Made by a program: the position numbers and the translations under genes. Below the pieces are notes generated by a model that was not told where the DNA came from, ran no database searches, and saw only the letters and a program-made list of their open reading frames with translations. This document shows positions 15,201 to 24,025 of a stretch of DNA of 28,878 bases, one piece after another; the stretch's first letter is position 1, and each line of letters opens with the position of its first letter. Location: the NCBI GenBank assembly GCA_030836325.1, contig JAURQC010000047.1, positions 1-28,878 on the forward strand, given 5' to 3'. Source of the DNA: Candidatus Nanopelagicales bacterium (lineage in GTDB: Bacteria > Actinomycetota > Actinomycetes > S36-B12).

Positions 15201-16100
15201 CTACGACCTTTCGAAGACCTCAATCCCCTCCTGGACCAGGCGCTGGCGCGCTTGCTGATAGGCCGAATTAAGTCGCTCGGGGTCTCGAACCCGCTCGGAC
15301 CATGATCCGATCCGCACTCGGTCCGCAGGCATGTCCTGCTCAAAGAAACGCCGGATCCGTGGCCGATCGGGCAGGCCGAGGAAGGCAAGCAGCGATTCAT
15401 ACGTTGACTGCCTATCGCCCACCACCAGGTCCTCCAAGGACACAGTGATGACACGATCTTCGGGGACTTGCGACAACGCCCGGTGAGCCCGGCGCATCCG
15501 ATCCTCCCACCAGAAAATCGCTGCTTCCGCTTCGACCGGACCCCACGTCTCATTCATCACTGACGCAGCCGTGTCTCGACCATCTCGGACCATGTGCACA
15601 AAGAGCGCATCGGGAGCTAGGCCGAAAATTCGGTCCGCATGAACGGCATTCGGCGGGGAAGTATCCACCCAATATCGCTGAGAAGTAACACCTTGCGCAG
15701 CCATGAGGTCGGTCAAGAAGGTCCGGCCCGCGTCTTTGGGGGAATGTCGCACATTCGATAGGAGTCGACACACCATGGCGTCTCGCTGTTCGACCGTCAT
15801 GCCCCGATGCAATCCACTCACGTGTCCGAGACGGTTGACCCGCTTCCACCACCGCGTGCGCATCCGCTTGCGGAATTGCCGGTCCAGTCCCCCTGGAACT
15901 AAACCCAGCGCTTTCACTTCCCATGGTGCTTGGATTCCGGGCCCCAGACAAACGTCTAACAACCCAGCCGAATCAGTGATACACCTGACTTCGAGAGGCC
16001 GGCTCGCGCGTACATCGGAATGGCAGCGAAGGAGTTTTGCAACGACGGTGGTGCCACTCCTGCCAGTGCCGCCGCTAAAGATAGGTCGTGCTTCTGGCAT
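15201..16100 (-). CDS. Sulfotransferase family protein (PAPS-dependent, predicted)
   Basis: The 299-residue product has the two PAPS-binding signatures of sulfotransferases. The 5'-phosphosulfate loop FSGGTGRSGTTVVAKLL lies at residues 8-24 and the 3'-phosphate strand-helix HMVRDGRDTAASVMN at 169-183. The DTSPPN region (146-151) and EDRVITVSLEDLV (214-226) are also typical. The acceptor could be a carbohydrate, lipid or small molecule; it cannot be read. The ATG at 16100 starts 10 bases after the map stop; a TTG further upstream is in frame but would overlap map. The gene interrupts the usual map-infA adjacency and appears to be co-transcribed with secY-adk-map. No stretch suggests pseudogenisation. 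Confidence 0.82.
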   Translation of the reverse strand: MPEARPIFSGGTGRSGTTVVAKLLRCHSDVRASRPLEVRCITDSAGLLDVCLGPGIQAPWEVKALGLVPGGLDRQFRKRMRTRWWKRVNRLGHVSGLHRGMTVEQRDAMVCRLLSNVRHSPKDAGRTFLTDLMAAQGVTSQRYWVDTSPPNAVHADRIFGLAPDALFVHMVRDGRDTAASVMNETWGPVEAEAAIFWWEDRMRRAHRALSQVPEDRVITVSLEDLVVGDRQSTYESLLAFLGLPDRPRIRRFFEQDMPADRVRIGSWSERVRDPERLNSAYQQARQRLVQEGIEVFERS

Positions 16101-16110
16101 CGCCAACAGG

Positions 16111-16893
16111 CTACAGACGCGTGCCCTCAATCGAGGTTAGGACCCACGGACCGTCGTCGGTAATCGCTACCGAGTGCTCCCAATGCGCGGCACATTTGCC
16201 ATCGAACGTCACGACGGTCCATTGATCGTCGAGCACTTCGACGTTCGCAGTCCCCATCGTGGCCATCGGTTCGATCGCGAGAGCCATGCCGGCCTCCAGA
16301 CGTGGACCGCGTCCAGGCTTGCCATAGTTGGGAACCGGCGGGTGCATGTGCATTTCGGAGCCGATGCCATGACCCACGTACTCCTCGACGATTCCGTACG
16401 GACCGGCATCACGGATACACGTCTCAACGGCATGACCGATGTCGGAGAGGTGGTGTCCGACTCGTGCCTGAGTAAGACCGGCCCACATCGATGACTGAGT
16501 TGCTTCGGAAAGAGCGTGAACCGACGCTTGCGCGTCCGGCATCACGATGGAGATGGCGGCGTCACCATGCCAGCCTTCGATGATCGCGCCGCAGTCGACG
16601 GAGACGATGTCCGAGGAACCGATGACGCGCTTGCCCGGAATACCGTGGACGACCTCTTCGTTCACCGAAGTGCAGATAACGGCGGGAAAGCCGTAGTAGC
16701 CGAGAAATGACGATGTCGCACCGTGGCCGGCAATGCTGTCCCGGGCGATGGCATCCAGATCTGCGGTGGTCATACCCGCGGTAATCTCGTCGCGGATCTT
16801 CTCCAGCGTTCGTGCCACCACAAGCCCGGCCTCGCGCATGAGTGCGAGTTCATCGATCGATTTGATCTCGATCGGCTTGGTCTTACCGAACAT
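16111..16893 (-). CDS. map: Methionine aminopeptidase, type I
   Basis: Map removes the initiator Met from nascent proteins. The 260-residue pita-bread enzyme has all five metal ligands: Asp100 (VDCG), Asp111 (GDAA), His175 (GHGIG), Glu208 (AIEPM) and Glu239 (EHSVAI), plus His84 in NEEVVHGIP. There is no N-terminal zinc or SH3-like extension, so it is the short type Ia form. The start ATG 16893 is 15 bases after adk. The secY-adk-map order is the standard actinobacterial end of the spc block. Confidence 0.97.
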   Translation of the reverse strand: MFGKTKPIEIKSIDELALMREAGLVVARTLEKIRDEITAGMTTADLDAIARDSIAGHGATSSFLGYYGFPAVICTSVNEEVVHGIPGKRVIGSSDIVSVDCGAIIEGWHGDAAISIVMPDAQASVHALSEATQSSMWAGLTQARVGHHLSDIGHAVETCIRDAGPYGIVEEYVGHGIGSEMHMHPPVPNYGKPGRGPRLEAGMALAIEPMATMGTANVEVLDDQWTVVTFDGKCAAHWEHSVAITDDGPWVLTSIEGTRL

Positions 16894-16908
16894 GTGCCGT
16901 GCCGACCA

Positions 16909-17475
16909 CTATTCGACGACTACGACGGTGAGTAGGCGCTCACTGACCTCGTCGATCAGGCCCATACCGTCAACCTTCACCAGAATCCCGCGATCGAGAT
17001 AGGTGTCGATGAGCGGTGCCGTTTGCTCCGCGTACACCTCAAGGCGGCGTCGGATAACGTCTTCGGTGTCGTCAGTACGGCCCTGCTCTTGGGCTCGCTT
17101 CACAAGGCGACCCACGACCTCATCAACATCGACGGTGAGCTCCACCACGACGTCAAGGGGCTGGCTAGCGGACCGGAGCATGGCATCAAGTTCAGCGACC
17201 TGCTCGACCGTCCGGGGGTAGCCGTCGAGGAGGAAACCTGGCCGGCAGTCGTCATGTGTCAAACGATCACGAACCATGGCGTTGGTGACCGAATCGGGAA
17301 CGTACTCCCCTGCGTCCATGTACTGCTGAGCCTGCTTACCCAACTCGGTGCCCTCAGCCACGTTTGCCCGAAATATGTCTCCGGTTGAGATGTGCGGAAT
17401 ACCCAGTCGTGCGGCAAGAAGCCCGGCTTGCGTGCCCTTGCCGGCCCCAGGGGGACCCATGAATACAACGCGCAT
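16909..17475 (-). CDS. adk: Adenylate kinase (short form)
   Basis: Adk equilibrates ATP + AMP with 2 ADP. The 188-residue protein has the P-loop GPPGAGKGT (7-15), the AMP-binding ISTGDIFRANVAEGT region, and GFLLDGYPRT. In place of the extended zinc-type LID there is a short loop (KRAQEQGRTDDTEDVIRRR), as in other actinobacterial enzymes such as that of Mycobacterium. The ATG at 17475 is 8 bases downstream of secY, and map follows. Confidence 0.97.
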   Translation of the reverse strand: MRVVFMGPPGAGKGTQAGLLAARLGIPHISTGDIFRANVAEGTELGKQAQQYMDAGEYVPDSVTNAMVRDRLTHDDCRPGFLLDGYPRTVEQVAELDAMLRSASQPLDVVVELTVDVDEVVGRLVKRAQEQGRTDDTEDVIRRRLEVYAEQTAPLIDTYLDRGILVKVDGMGLIDEVSERLLTVVVVE

Positions 17476-17483
17476 GCCGACCC

Positions 17484-18782
17484 CTAGCCCAGGAAACCTT
17501 CGTAATTGCGCTGCTGCAATTGGGATTCGATCTGCTTTACGGTGTCGAGGCCGACGCCAACCATGATCAGCAGGCTGGTGCCACCGAAGATGAAGTCGCC
17601 GGCGACTCCCAGACCACCGAAGGCGAACACCGGCAATACCGCGATCAAGCCGAGGTAGAGGGACCCGGGCGCGGTCAGGCGGGTGAGGACGTAGTCGAGG
17701 TAGTCGGCAGTGGGCTTGCCCGCGCGAATGCCTGGAATGAAGCCGCCGTACTTCTTCATGTTGTCCGCGACGTCAGTCGGATTGAACGTGATGGACACGT
17801 AGAAGTAGCAGAAGAATATGACGAGCAGGAAGTAGGTCAAGAGGTACCAAGTCCCCGTGCCCGTACCGTAATTCTGCTGAACCCACTGCGCCCAGGCCGA
17901 CTGACTTCCCGTCAGTTGGACGAAGAGCGTTGGCAAGAACAGAAGCGACGAGGCAAAGATGACCGGGATGACGCCCGCCATGTTGACCTTGAGCGGGATG
18001 TAGGTAGATGTTCCGCCGTACATCCGACGACCCACCATGCGCTTGGCGTACTGCACGGGGATTCGGCGTTGCGCCTGCTCCACGAACACCACGAACGCGA
18101 TGACCGCGAGACCCACCAGTACCGTGACGGTGAAGGTGAACGCGCCACGGCTGCCGAGGATTCCAGCAAACTGCGCCGGGATGGTCGCGATGATCGCGGT
18201 GAAGATAAGGACGGACATCCCGTTTCCAACACCACGTTCGGTGATTAGTTCACCGAACCACATGACCACCGCAGTACCGGCCGTCATGACGATGACCATC
18301 ACCAAGATGACCCAGATTCCCTGGTTGGGGATGATCGTCTCGTTGCATCCACTGAACAGCGCCCCTGGTGTACGCGCCAGAGACAAGATCGCGGTGGACT
18401 GAAGCACGGCAAGACCGATCGTGACGTACCGCGTGTACTGCGTGATCTTCGCCTGGCCGGACTGGCCATCCTTCTTCAATGTTTCCAGCCGCGGGATCAC
18501 CACGGTCAGCAACTGCAGGATGATGCTGGCGGTGATGTACGGCATGATTCCGAGCGCAAAAACGCTCAGTTGAAGCAGCGCGCCACCGCTGAATAGGTTG
18601 ATAAGCGCGTACACCGAGTTGTCCTGGACAACGTCGATACAGCGCTGGATAGCTGCGTAGTCCACGCCAGGGGTCGGGAGTACTGCTCCCAATCGGTACA
18701 GACCCAGCAGGCCGAGGGTGAACAGGATCTTCTTGCGGAGATCCGGGGTACGAAGGGCAGCCCCAAACGCACTGATGTGCAC
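17484..18782 (-). CDS. secY: Preprotein translocase subunit SecY
   Basis: SecY is the channel subunit of the SecYEG translocon in the cytoplasmic membrane. The 432-residue protein has an N-terminal DLRKKILFTLGLLGLYRLGAVLPTPGVD. Ten hydrophobic segments can be traced through the sequence, including the plug/TM2 region GGALLQLSVFALGIMPYITASI. The cytosolic loop FNPTDVADNMKKYGGFIPGIRAGKPTADYL lies in the last third. The start is GTG 18782, with GGAGG 5 bases upstream. It follows rplO in the spc block after 96 bases, and adk and map follow. Confidence 0.97.
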   Translation of the reverse strand: MHISAFGAALRTPDLRKKILFTLGLLGLYRLGAVLPTPGVDYAAIQRCIDVVQDNSVYALINLFSGGALLQLSVFALGIMPYITASIILQLLTVVIPRLETLKKDGQSGQAKITQYTRYVTIGLAVLQSTAILSLARTPGALFSGCNETIIPNQGIWVILVMVIVMTAGTAVVMWFGELITERGVGNGMSVLIFTAIIATIPAQFAGILGSRGAFTFTVTVLVGLAVIAFVVFVEQAQRRIPVQYAKRMVGRRMYGGTSTYIPLKVNMAGVIPVIFASSLLFLPTLFVQLTGSQSAWAQWVQQNYGTGTGTWYLLTYFLLVIFFCYFYVSITFNPTDVADNMKKYGGFIPGIRAGKPTADYLDYVLTRLTAPGSLYLGLIAVLPVFAFGGLGVAGDFIFGGTSLLIMVGVGLDTVKQIESQLQQRNYEGFLG

Positions 18783-18852
18783 TAGGTCCTCCCCTCCTCT
18801 CGGACGCCTTCGCGGATGTGCTTGCCGGGTGGTGCGCTTTGGGCCCGCCCGA

Positions 18853-18896
18853 TCGGTGACCGAGGGGCCCCACGCTACCTACAGTTCGGTGACCGA
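18853..18896. repeat. Two copies of the palindrome TCGGTGACCGA, 33 bp apart
   Basis: The 11-base near-palindrome TCGGTGACCGA occurs at 18853-18863 in the rplO-secY spacer and again at 18886-18896, where it encodes the last residues of uL15 (SVTE). The start-to-start distance of 33 bases is about three helical turns, so a dimeric DNA-binding protein could occupy both on one face. Equally, each can form a small RNA hairpin upstream of secY. Chance is not excluded. Confidence 0.4.
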
Positions 18897-19319
18897 ACCG
18901 CCAGCAGCCTCGATCTTGTCACGTGCACTCGCGGAGAACTTGTCTGCGCTGATCGAAACGGCGACCGAGATCTCCCCTTGACCAAGAACCTTGACCGGCT
19001 GACCCGATCGCACCGCTCCCTTGGCCACGAGGTCGCTCACCGCAACCTCTCCGCCCTTGGGGAACAACTTGTTCAGGGTCGCGACGTTCACGACCTGGAA
19101 GTCGACCTTGTTGGGGTTCTTGAAGCCCTTGAGCTTGGGCAGACGCATATGCAACGGCATCTGTCCGCCTTCGAAGGACGCCGGCACGGTGTTGCGCGCC
19201 TTCGTGCCCTTCGTGCCTCGACCCGCGGTTTTGCCCTTGGACGCCTCACCTCGGCCTTTTCGGGTCTTGGCGGTGTGCGCTCCTGGTGCTGGGCGCAGGT
19301 GATGGACCTTAAGTGCCAT
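18879..19319 (-). CDS. rplO: 50S ribosomal protein uL15
   Basis: uL15 is a late-assembly 50S protein. From ATG 19319 the product has 146 residues, starting [38 protein letters not shown], the basic N-terminal tail. It continues [18 protein letters not shown], the family signature, then a globular end. The frame is open upstream but only through rpmD, so this start is preferred. It lies one base after the rpmD stop, indicating coupling. Confidence 0.98.
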   Translation of the reverse strand: MALKVHHLRPAPGAHTAKTRKGRGEASKGKTAGRGTKGTKARNTVPASFEGGQMPLHMRLPKLKGFKNPNKVDFQVVNVATLNKLFPKGGEVAVSDLVAKGAVRSGQPVKVLGQGEISVAVSISADKFSASARDKIEAAGGSVTEL

Positions 19320-19320
19320 G

Positions 19321-19503
19321 TCAGTCAACCTCCTCGACATCGACCAGGTGGGCAACGGTATTCACCATGCCACGGATCTCCGGCCGGTCTTCCTTGACGA
19401 CTACGTCGCCGATTCGCTTGAGGCCGAGAGAACGCAGCGTGTTGCGCTGGCTGCTGGTCCCACCGATCTCAGACTTGCGCTGAGTCACCTTCAACTGTGC
19501 CAT
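19321..19503 (-). CDS. rpmD: 50S ribosomal protein uL30
   Basis: uL30 is a small 50S protein. The 60-residue product reads [20 protein letters not shown], followed by [34 protein letters not shown], matching the bacterial family over its whole length. It starts at ATG 19503, sharing one base with the rpsE stop (TGATG). Confidence 0.97.
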   Translation of the reverse strand: MAQLKVTQRKSEIGGTSSQRNTLRSLGLKRIGDVVVKEDRPEIRGMVNTVAHLVDVEEVD

Positions 19504-20087
19504 CAGGAACCCGCCCCTGCCTTGGCCCGAAGCATCGCGGCCGGAGCAACATCCTCAAGCGGCAGACCGCGACGAGCGGCGACGGCTTCGGGCGGTTCGA
19601 GCATGCGCAGCGCCGCCACTGTGGCGTGCACGATGTTGATCGCGTTGTCCGATCCCAAGGACTTGCTCAATACGTCGTGGACTCCCGCGCACTCCAGCAC
19701 CGCACGCACCGGACCTCCGGCGATAACACCAGTACCGGGGGCAGCCGGACGAAGAAGTACCACTCCAGCGGCGGCCTCACCGGTCACCGGATGCGGGATG
19801 GTTCCTTGGATGCGAGGAACGCGGAAGAAGTGCTTCTTGGCTTCCTCGACACCCTTGGCGATGGCAGCGGGAACTTCCTTGGCCTTGCCGTAGCCCACGC
19901 CCACCATGCCGTCACCGTCGCCGACGACCACCAGTGCGGTGAAGCTGAAGCGACGACCACCCTTGACGACCTTCGCGACACGATTGATAGAGACCACGCG
20001 CTCGAGGTAGTTCGACTTCTCCTCGCGCGGCGTCCGCTCCTTGCGGTCGCGGCGGTCGCCGCTTCCGCGTCGGTCGGTTCCTGACAT
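19503..20087 (-). CDS. rpsE: 30S ribosomal protein uS5
   Basis: uS5 sits at the mRNA entry site and affects decoding accuracy. The 194-residue protein has a charged N-terminal extension of about 25 residues, then [47 protein letters not shown] (double-stranded RNA-binding domain). The C-terminal domain follows with [37 protein letters not shown]. The ATG at 20087 lies 26 bases after rplR, with a purine-rich ribosome-binding site. Confidence 0.98.
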   Translation of the reverse strand: MSGTDRRGSGDRRDRKERTPREEKSNYLERVVSINRVAKVVKGGRRFSFTALVVVGDGDGMVGVGYGKAKEVPAAIAKGVEEAKKHFFRVPRIQGTIPHPVTGEAAAGVVLLRPAAPGTGVIAGGPVRAVLECAGVHDVLSKSLGSDNAINIVHATVAALRMLEPPEAVAARRGLPLEDVAPAAMLRAKAGAGS

Positions 20088-20113
20088 GTTTTCCTCTTTC
20101 GCTCTCGGTCGTC

Positions 20114-20503
20114 TCAGAAGTCCAGGCCAGCTTCGCGGGCACCCTCGGCGAGGGCAGCCACACGTCCGTGGAATCGGTGGCCTCCACGATCGAAGATCAC
20201 CGCCCCAACACCGGCAGCCTTTGCGCGCTCAGCGACCAACTGGCCGACCTTGCGAGCCTTTGCGGTCTTGTCATCGCCAGCGCCACGCAGATCCGACTCC
20301 ATCGTCGAAGCCGATGCAAGGGTATGGCCGGCAGCATCGTCCACAACCTGGGCGGTCATATGACGCGCGGACCGGGTCACCACTAAGCGGGGCCGTTCGG
20401 CGGTGCCGGTGACCTTCTTGCGGACGCGGATGTGACGACGCTTGCGCCCGACGGCAACCTTGTTGCCCGAGCCCAGCTTGACGCCGTAGGTACTCGTACT
20501 CAT
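20114..20503 (-). CDS. rplR: 50S ribosomal protein uL18
   Basis: uL18 binds 5S rRNA. The 129-residue product has a basic N-terminus ([38 protein letters not shown]) and the conserved C-terminal [28 protein letters not shown]. Length and ends match the family. It follows rplF after 2 bases and precedes rpsE. Confidence 0.98.
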   Translation of the reverse strand: MSTSTYGVKLGSGNKVAVGRKRRHIRVRKKVTGTAERPRLVVTRSARHMTAQVVDDAAGHTLASASTMESDLRGAGDDKTAKARKVGQLVAERAKAAGVGAVIFDRGGHRFHGRVAALAEGAREAGLDF

Positions 20504-20505
20504 CG

Positions 20506-21042
20506 CTACTTGCCTGCCTTTCCGGCCTTGCGACGGATGACCTCGTTCTCGTAGCGCACGCCCTTGCCCTTGTACGGCTCCGGCTTGCGCAGTTTGCGAA
20601 TGTTCGCGGCGGTCTCTCCGACGAGTTGCTTGTCGATGCCGGTCACCGAGAATCTGGTGGGGGTTTCGACGGCAAACGTGATCCCATCGGGGGCTTTGAC
20701 CGTGATCGAATGGCTGTAGCCGAGGGCGAACTCAAGGTCTTGCCCCTTGGCCGTGACGCGATAGCCGGTACCGACGATTTCGAGAGTCTTGGTGTAACCC
20801 TCGGTCACGCCTGTGACCATGTTGCTCACGAGTGTCCTGGTCAGTCCATGTAGAGCCTTGGCGCGGCCTTCGTCGTTGGGGCGCTGCACGACGAGCGTGC
20901 CGTCCTCTTCAGCGACGGTGATCGGCTCGGCGACGTCAAGGCTGAGTGATCCCTTGGGGCCGGTGACGGTGACAGATTGACCCTCAATCGCCGCGGTGAC
21001 TCCCGACGGAACAGGGATCGGCAGTTTGCCAATGCGTGACAT
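20506..21042 (-). CDS. rplF: 50S ribosomal protein uL6
   Basis: uL6 lies near the GTPase centre and sarcin-ricin loop. The 178-residue protein starts [15 protein letters not shown] and has the two repeated alpha/beta domains. It ends with the signature [26 protein letters not shown]. It starts 11 bases after rpsH, as in the canonical spc order. Confidence 0.98.
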   Translation of the reverse strand: MSRIGKLPIPVPSGVTAAIEGQSVTVTGPKGSLSLDVAEPITVAEEDGTLVVQRPNDEGRAKALHGLTRTLVSNMVTGVTEGYTKTLEIVGTGYRVTAKGQDLEFALGYSHSITVKAPDGITFAVETPTRFSVTGIDKQLVGETAANIRKLRKPEPYKGKGVRYENEVIRRKAGKAGK

Positions 21043-21053
21043 CTCGCTCCTCC

Positions 21054-21452
21054 CTACCAGACGTAAGCGAGGACTTCCCCGCCTACGCCCTTCTTTTGAG
21101 CCTGTCGGTCGGTCAGCAGACCGTTCGACGTGGACAAGATCGCGATGCCAAGACCACCGAGAACGCGCGGGAGCGCGGTGCTCTTGGCGTATACGCGCAG
21201 CCCAGGCTTGGACACGCGCCGCAGGCCAGCGATGGAACGTTCACGCGATGGGCCGTACTTCAACTGCAAGGTGAGCGTCTTGCCCACCTCTGCGTCGGCA
21301 ACGTCGTAGCCGGCGATGTAACCCTCTGCTTTCAAGATCTCGGCGATGTTCGCCTTGATCTTGGAGTGGGGCATCGCGACTGCGTCGTGGTACGCCGAGT
21401 TTGCGTTACGCAGACGAGCGAGCATGTCTGCGATTGGGTCTGTCATTGTCAT
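21054..21452 (-). CDS. rpsH: 30S ribosomal protein uS8
   Basis: uS8 is a primary binder of the 16S central domain, and in E. coli represses the spc operon by binding near rplE. The 132-residue product has [44 protein letters not shown] and the C-terminal [33 protein letters not shown]. Two in-frame ATGs exist (21452 and 21446). The first was kept because AAGG lies about 10 bases upstream; the second matches the family's usual N-terminus. Confidence 0.97.
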   Translation of the reverse strand: MTMTDPIADMLARLRNANSAYHDAVAMPHSKIKANIAEILKAEGYIAGYDVADAEVGKTLTLQLKYGPSRERSIAGLRRVSKPGLRVYAKSTALPRVLGGLGIAILSTSNGLLTDRQAQKKGVGGEVLAYVW

Positions 21453-21512
21453 GGCCTACCGGCCTTCCTCGCCGTGGTTTCCCCAGCATCTCGCCAAGGA
21501 CCTGCGGCGTCG

Positions 21513-21698
21513 TTACCAACTGCTCTTAGTGACTCCGGGTAGCTCGCCGGCGTGCGCCATCTCTCGAAGGCACACACGGCACAAGCCGAACTTGCGGTAC
21601 ACCGAGTGCGGGCGTCCACACTTGGTGCAGCGGGTATACGCACGAACCTTGAACTTCGGCGTCTTCTGCTGCTTTTGAATTAAAGCTTTCTTTGCCAT
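21513..21698 (-). CDS. rpsZ: 30S ribosomal protein uS14, type Z (zinc-binding)
   Basis: This is the short 61-residue zinc form of uS14, a 30S head protein. It has Cys24, Cys27, Cys40 and Cys43 in a CxxC-x12-CxxC ribbon, and the family text [20 protein letters not shown] then [18 protein letters not shown]. It is located between rplE and rpsH, the usual place. Often annotated rpsN or rpsZ. The ATG at 21698 is 3 bases after the rplE stop. Confidence 0.98.
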   Translation of the reverse strand: MAKKALIQKQQKTPKFKVRAYTRCTKCGRPHSVYRKFGLCRVCLREMAHAGELPGVTKSSW

Positions 21699-21701
21699 GG
21701 C

Positions 21702-22259
21702 CTAGGCCTCCTTGAACGGGAAGCCCAGCAGCCGAAGCAGTGCGCGCCCCTCGTCGTCGTTAGTCGCAGTGGTCACGACCGTGATGTCCATGCCACGGGT
21801 GCGGTCGATCTTGTCCTGATCGATCTCGTGGAACACCGACTGCTCGTTCAGACCAAACGTGTAGTTGCCGTGCCCGTCGAACTGCTTGGGCGACAACCCA
21901 CGGAAGTCTCGGATACGCGGGAGTGCGATCGACAGCAACCGATCCAGGAACTCCCACATGCGATCGCCGCGTAGGGTCACGTGCGCCCCGATCGGCTGTC
22001 CTTCGCGAAGTTTGAACTGCGCGATGGATTTGCGGGCCTTGGTGACCTGTGGCTTTTGCCCAGTGATCTCGGTGAGGTCGCGGATTGCGCCTTCGATGAG
22101 TTTGGAGTCCCGAGCAGCCTCGCCTACACCCATGTTCACCACGACCTTGGTAACCGTGGGCACCTGCATGATGTTGGCGTAATCGAACTCCGAACGCAGC
22201 GAGGAAACGATTTCCTCGCGGTAGCGGGCCTTCAAACGCGCTTTAGTGTCAGTGCTCAT
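21702..22259 (-). CDS. rplE: 50S ribosomal protein uL5
   Basis: uL5 binds 5S rRNA and contacts the P-site tRNA. The 185-residue protein includes [33 protein letters not shown], then [37 protein letters not shown]. It ends with [27 protein letters not shown]. The ATG at 22259 shares one base with the rplX stop (TAATG). Confidence 0.98.
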   Translation of the reverse strand: MSTDTKARLKARYREEIVSSLRSEFDYANIMQVPTVTKVVVNMGVGEAARDSKLIEGAIRDLTEITGQKPQVTKARKSIAQFKLREGQPIGAHVTLRGDRMWEFLDRLLSIALPRIRDFRGLSPKQFDGHGNYTFGLNEQSVFHEIDQDKIDRTRGMDITVVTTATNDDEGRALLRLLGFPFKEA

Positions 22260-22621
22260 TACAGGTCCTTCCCGGTGCGCTTGGAAACCCGCACGCTGCG
22301 CTCGGCCTCGTAGGTCGAACCGTCCGGACGACGCTTCTCAACCTTCTCCTTGCGGTAGCCAACACGGGTCGGGCGACCATCTTCCGGATCGACGACCATG
22401 ACGTTGGAGACATGGACGGGTGCTTCGGTGGTGACGATGCCGCCGGTCTTTGCGCCGCGGGCGTTTTGTCCCACCCGGGTGTGCTTCTTGATCCGGTTGA
22501 CGCCCTCGACGATCACTCGATCGGACTCGGGGTAGACCTCGATGACCTTGCCGGTGAGACCGCGGTCCTTGCCGGAAATGACCTGGACCGTGTCGCCCTT
22601 ACGGACGTGGAGCTTGCTCAT
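22259..22621 (-). CDS. rplX: 50S ribosomal protein uL24
   Basis: uL24 is an assembly initiator near the exit tunnel. The 120-residue product has the N-terminal KOW motif ([37 protein letters not shown]), followed by [35 protein letters not shown], and a basic C-terminal tail somewhat longer than in E. coli. It lies 2 bases after rplN and overlaps rplE by one base. Confidence 0.98.
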   Translation of the reverse strand: MSKLHVRKGDTVQVISGKDRGLTGKVIEVYPESDRVIVEGVNRIKKHTRVGQNARGAKTGGIVTTEAPVHVSNVMVVDPEDGRPTRVGYRKEKVEKRRPDGSTYEAERSVRVSKRTGKDL

Positions 22622-22623
22622 GA

Positions 22624-22992
22624 CTACAACACCTCCGGGGCGAGCGAGATGATCTTCATGAACTTCTTGTCGCGCAGCTCACGACCGACGGGGCCGAAGA
22701 TGCGGGTACCCCGAGGCTCGCTCTCACCCTTGAGGATGACAGCCGCGTTCTCGTCGAAGCGGATATAGGAGCCGTCTGGACGACGACGTTCCTTCTTGGT
22801 GCGGACGATGACGGCCTTGACGACCTCGCCCTTCTTGATACCGCCGCCGGGGATCGCATCCTTGACGGTGGCGACGATGACGTCTCCGACTCCGGCGTAA
22901 CGTCGTCCAGAACCGCCGAGGACACGGATGCACAAGATCTCCTTGGCACCTGTGTTGTCGGCGACTCGCAATCGCGACTCTTGCTGGATCAC
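22624..22992 (-). CDS. rplN: 50S ribosomal protein uL14
   Basis: uL14 is an intersubunit-bridge protein on the 50S subunit. The 122-residue protein reads [27 protein letters not shown], then [50 protein letters not shown], a near-consensus sequence. It starts with GTG 22992, preceded by CAGGAGAGAAGAA. It opens the spc block after a 79-base spacer that contains a strong hairpin. Confidence 0.98.
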   Translation of the reverse strand: MIQQESRLRVADNTGAKEILCIRVLGGSGRRYAGVGDVIVATVKDAIPGGGIKKGEVVKAVIVRTKKERRRPDGSYIRFDENAAVILKGESEPRGTRIFGPVGRELRDKKFMKIISLAPEVL

Positions 22993-23045
22993 TTCTTCTC
23001 TCCTGATCGTCTGCCGGTTCTCGGTCCGAGCCTGGCGGAACCAAC

Positions 23046-23066
23046 CCGGCCGCTGTCGGCGGCCGG
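23046..23066 (-). promoter_or_regulatory. GC-rich stem-loop at the S10/spc boundary
   Basis: Just downstream of the rpsQ stop, CCGGCCGC (23046-23053) and GCGGCCGG (23059-23066) form a perfect 8-bp stem with a 5-base loop. No U-tract follows on the minus strand (GGTTGGTTCC). It marks the classical border between the S10 and spc operons and could be a partial terminator, a 3'-end stabiliser or a processing site. Confidence 0.45.
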
Positions 23067-23071
23067 AACTT

Positions 23072-23344
23072 CTACTTGGCCTTCTCCAAGACCTCGACCA
23101 CGCGCCACCTCTTGGTAGCCGACAGCGGGCGAGTCTCCATGAGCAGTACGCGGTCCCCCACGCCTGCAGAGTTCTGCTCGTCGTGCGCCTTCAACTTGCT
23201 GGTGCGACGCACGACCTTGCCGTACAGCGGGTGCTTAAAGCGATCCTCGACTGCTACAACGACGGTCTTGTCCATCTTGTCGCTGACGACGAGGCCCTCG
23301 CGGACCTTGCGGTATCCGCGGGCTTCTGTCTGTGTGGCACTCAT
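23072..23344 (-). CDS. rpsQ: 30S ribosomal protein uS17
   Basis: uS17 is an OB-fold protein that binds 16S rRNA early in assembly. The 90-residue product has [42 protein letters not shown], then [28 protein letters not shown]. It overlaps the end of rpmC by 4 bases (ATGA) and closes the S10 block. Confidence 0.98.
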   Translation of the reverse strand: MSATQTEARGYRKVREGLVVSDKMDKTVVVAVEDRFKHPLYGKVVRRTSKLKAHDEQNSAGVGDRVLLMETRPLSATKRWRVVEVLEKAK

Positions 23345-23601
23345 GCGGCACCTTCCTCACCGTCGTTGGCGACGTCGGTCGTTTCGAGCATCGGGGTGAT
23401 GCCTAGTTCCCGCTCGCGCAGAATCGTGTAGAGACGGGCGATGTCCCTACGGACAGCGCGCAGCCTGCCGTGGTTCTCGAGTTGACCAGTCGCACCCTGG
23501 AAGCGAAGGTTGAACAACTCCTCCTTCGATTCACGAAGTCGGGCCACCAACTCTTCTTGCGTCAGGTTGCGCAGCTCTCCGGCTGCTGTTCCGACTGCCA
23601 T
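23341..23601 (-). CDS. rpmC: 50S ribosomal protein uL29
   Basis: uL29 lies at the exit tunnel and forms part of the SRP/trigger-factor docking site. The conserved core is residues 9-68 ([59 protein letters not shown]). A short acidic tail (to residue 86) makes it longer than the usual 65-77. The ATG at 23601 abuts the end of rplP, and its end overlaps rpsQ by 4 bases. Confidence 0.97.
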   Translation of the reverse strand: MAVGTAAGELRNLTQEELVARLRESKEELFNLRFQGATGQLENHGRLRAVRRDIARLYTILRERELGITPMLETTDVANDGEEGAA

Positions 23602-24023
23602 TAGTCCTCACCTGCTTCGTCGCGCCGGATGATCCGACACTTCATCGGGAGTTTGTGCACTGCGCGCATGAGGGCTTCGTGTGCGAGTTCCTCGTCCGGG
23701 TAGGACAACTCGAACATGACACGCCCGGGCTTGACGTTGGCCACCCACCATTCGGGAGAACCTTTGCCCGAACCCATGCGGGTTTCCGCCGGCTTCTTTG
23801 TCAGCGGACGGTCGGGGTAGATGTTGATCCAGACCTTGCCACCACGCTTAACGTGACGGGTGATGGCGATACGTGCGGCCTCAATCTGACGGTTGGTCAC
23901 GTAGGCCGGCTCAAGAGCCTGGATGCCGTACGTGCCGAACGAGACCTGGGTTCCACCCTTCGCCGCGCCAGACCGCTTGGGATGGTGCTGCTTGCGGTGC
24001 TTGACCCTGCGGGGAATCAACAT
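23601..24023 (-). CDS. rplP: 50S ribosomal protein uL16
   Basis: uL16 organises the A-site tRNA and helix 89 of 23S rRNA. The 140-residue protein begins [66 protein letters not shown] and has the loop [21 protein letters not shown]. Length is standard. It lies 2 bases after rpsC, and its stop shares a base with the rpmC ATG. Confidence 0.98.
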   Translation of the reverse strand: MLIPRRVKHRKQHHPKRSGAAKGGTQVSFGTYGIQALEPAYVTNRQIEAARIAITRHVKRGGKVWINIYPDRPLTKKPAETRMGSGKGSPEWWVANVKPGRVMFELSYPDEELAHEALMRAVHKLPMKCRIIRRDEAGED

Positions 24024-24025
24024 GA

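Noticed and set aside
17520..18248. 242-codon plus-strand open frame
   Set aside because: It is antisense to secY, whose membrane topology and motifs are unmistakable; the shadow product is charged low-complexity sequence.
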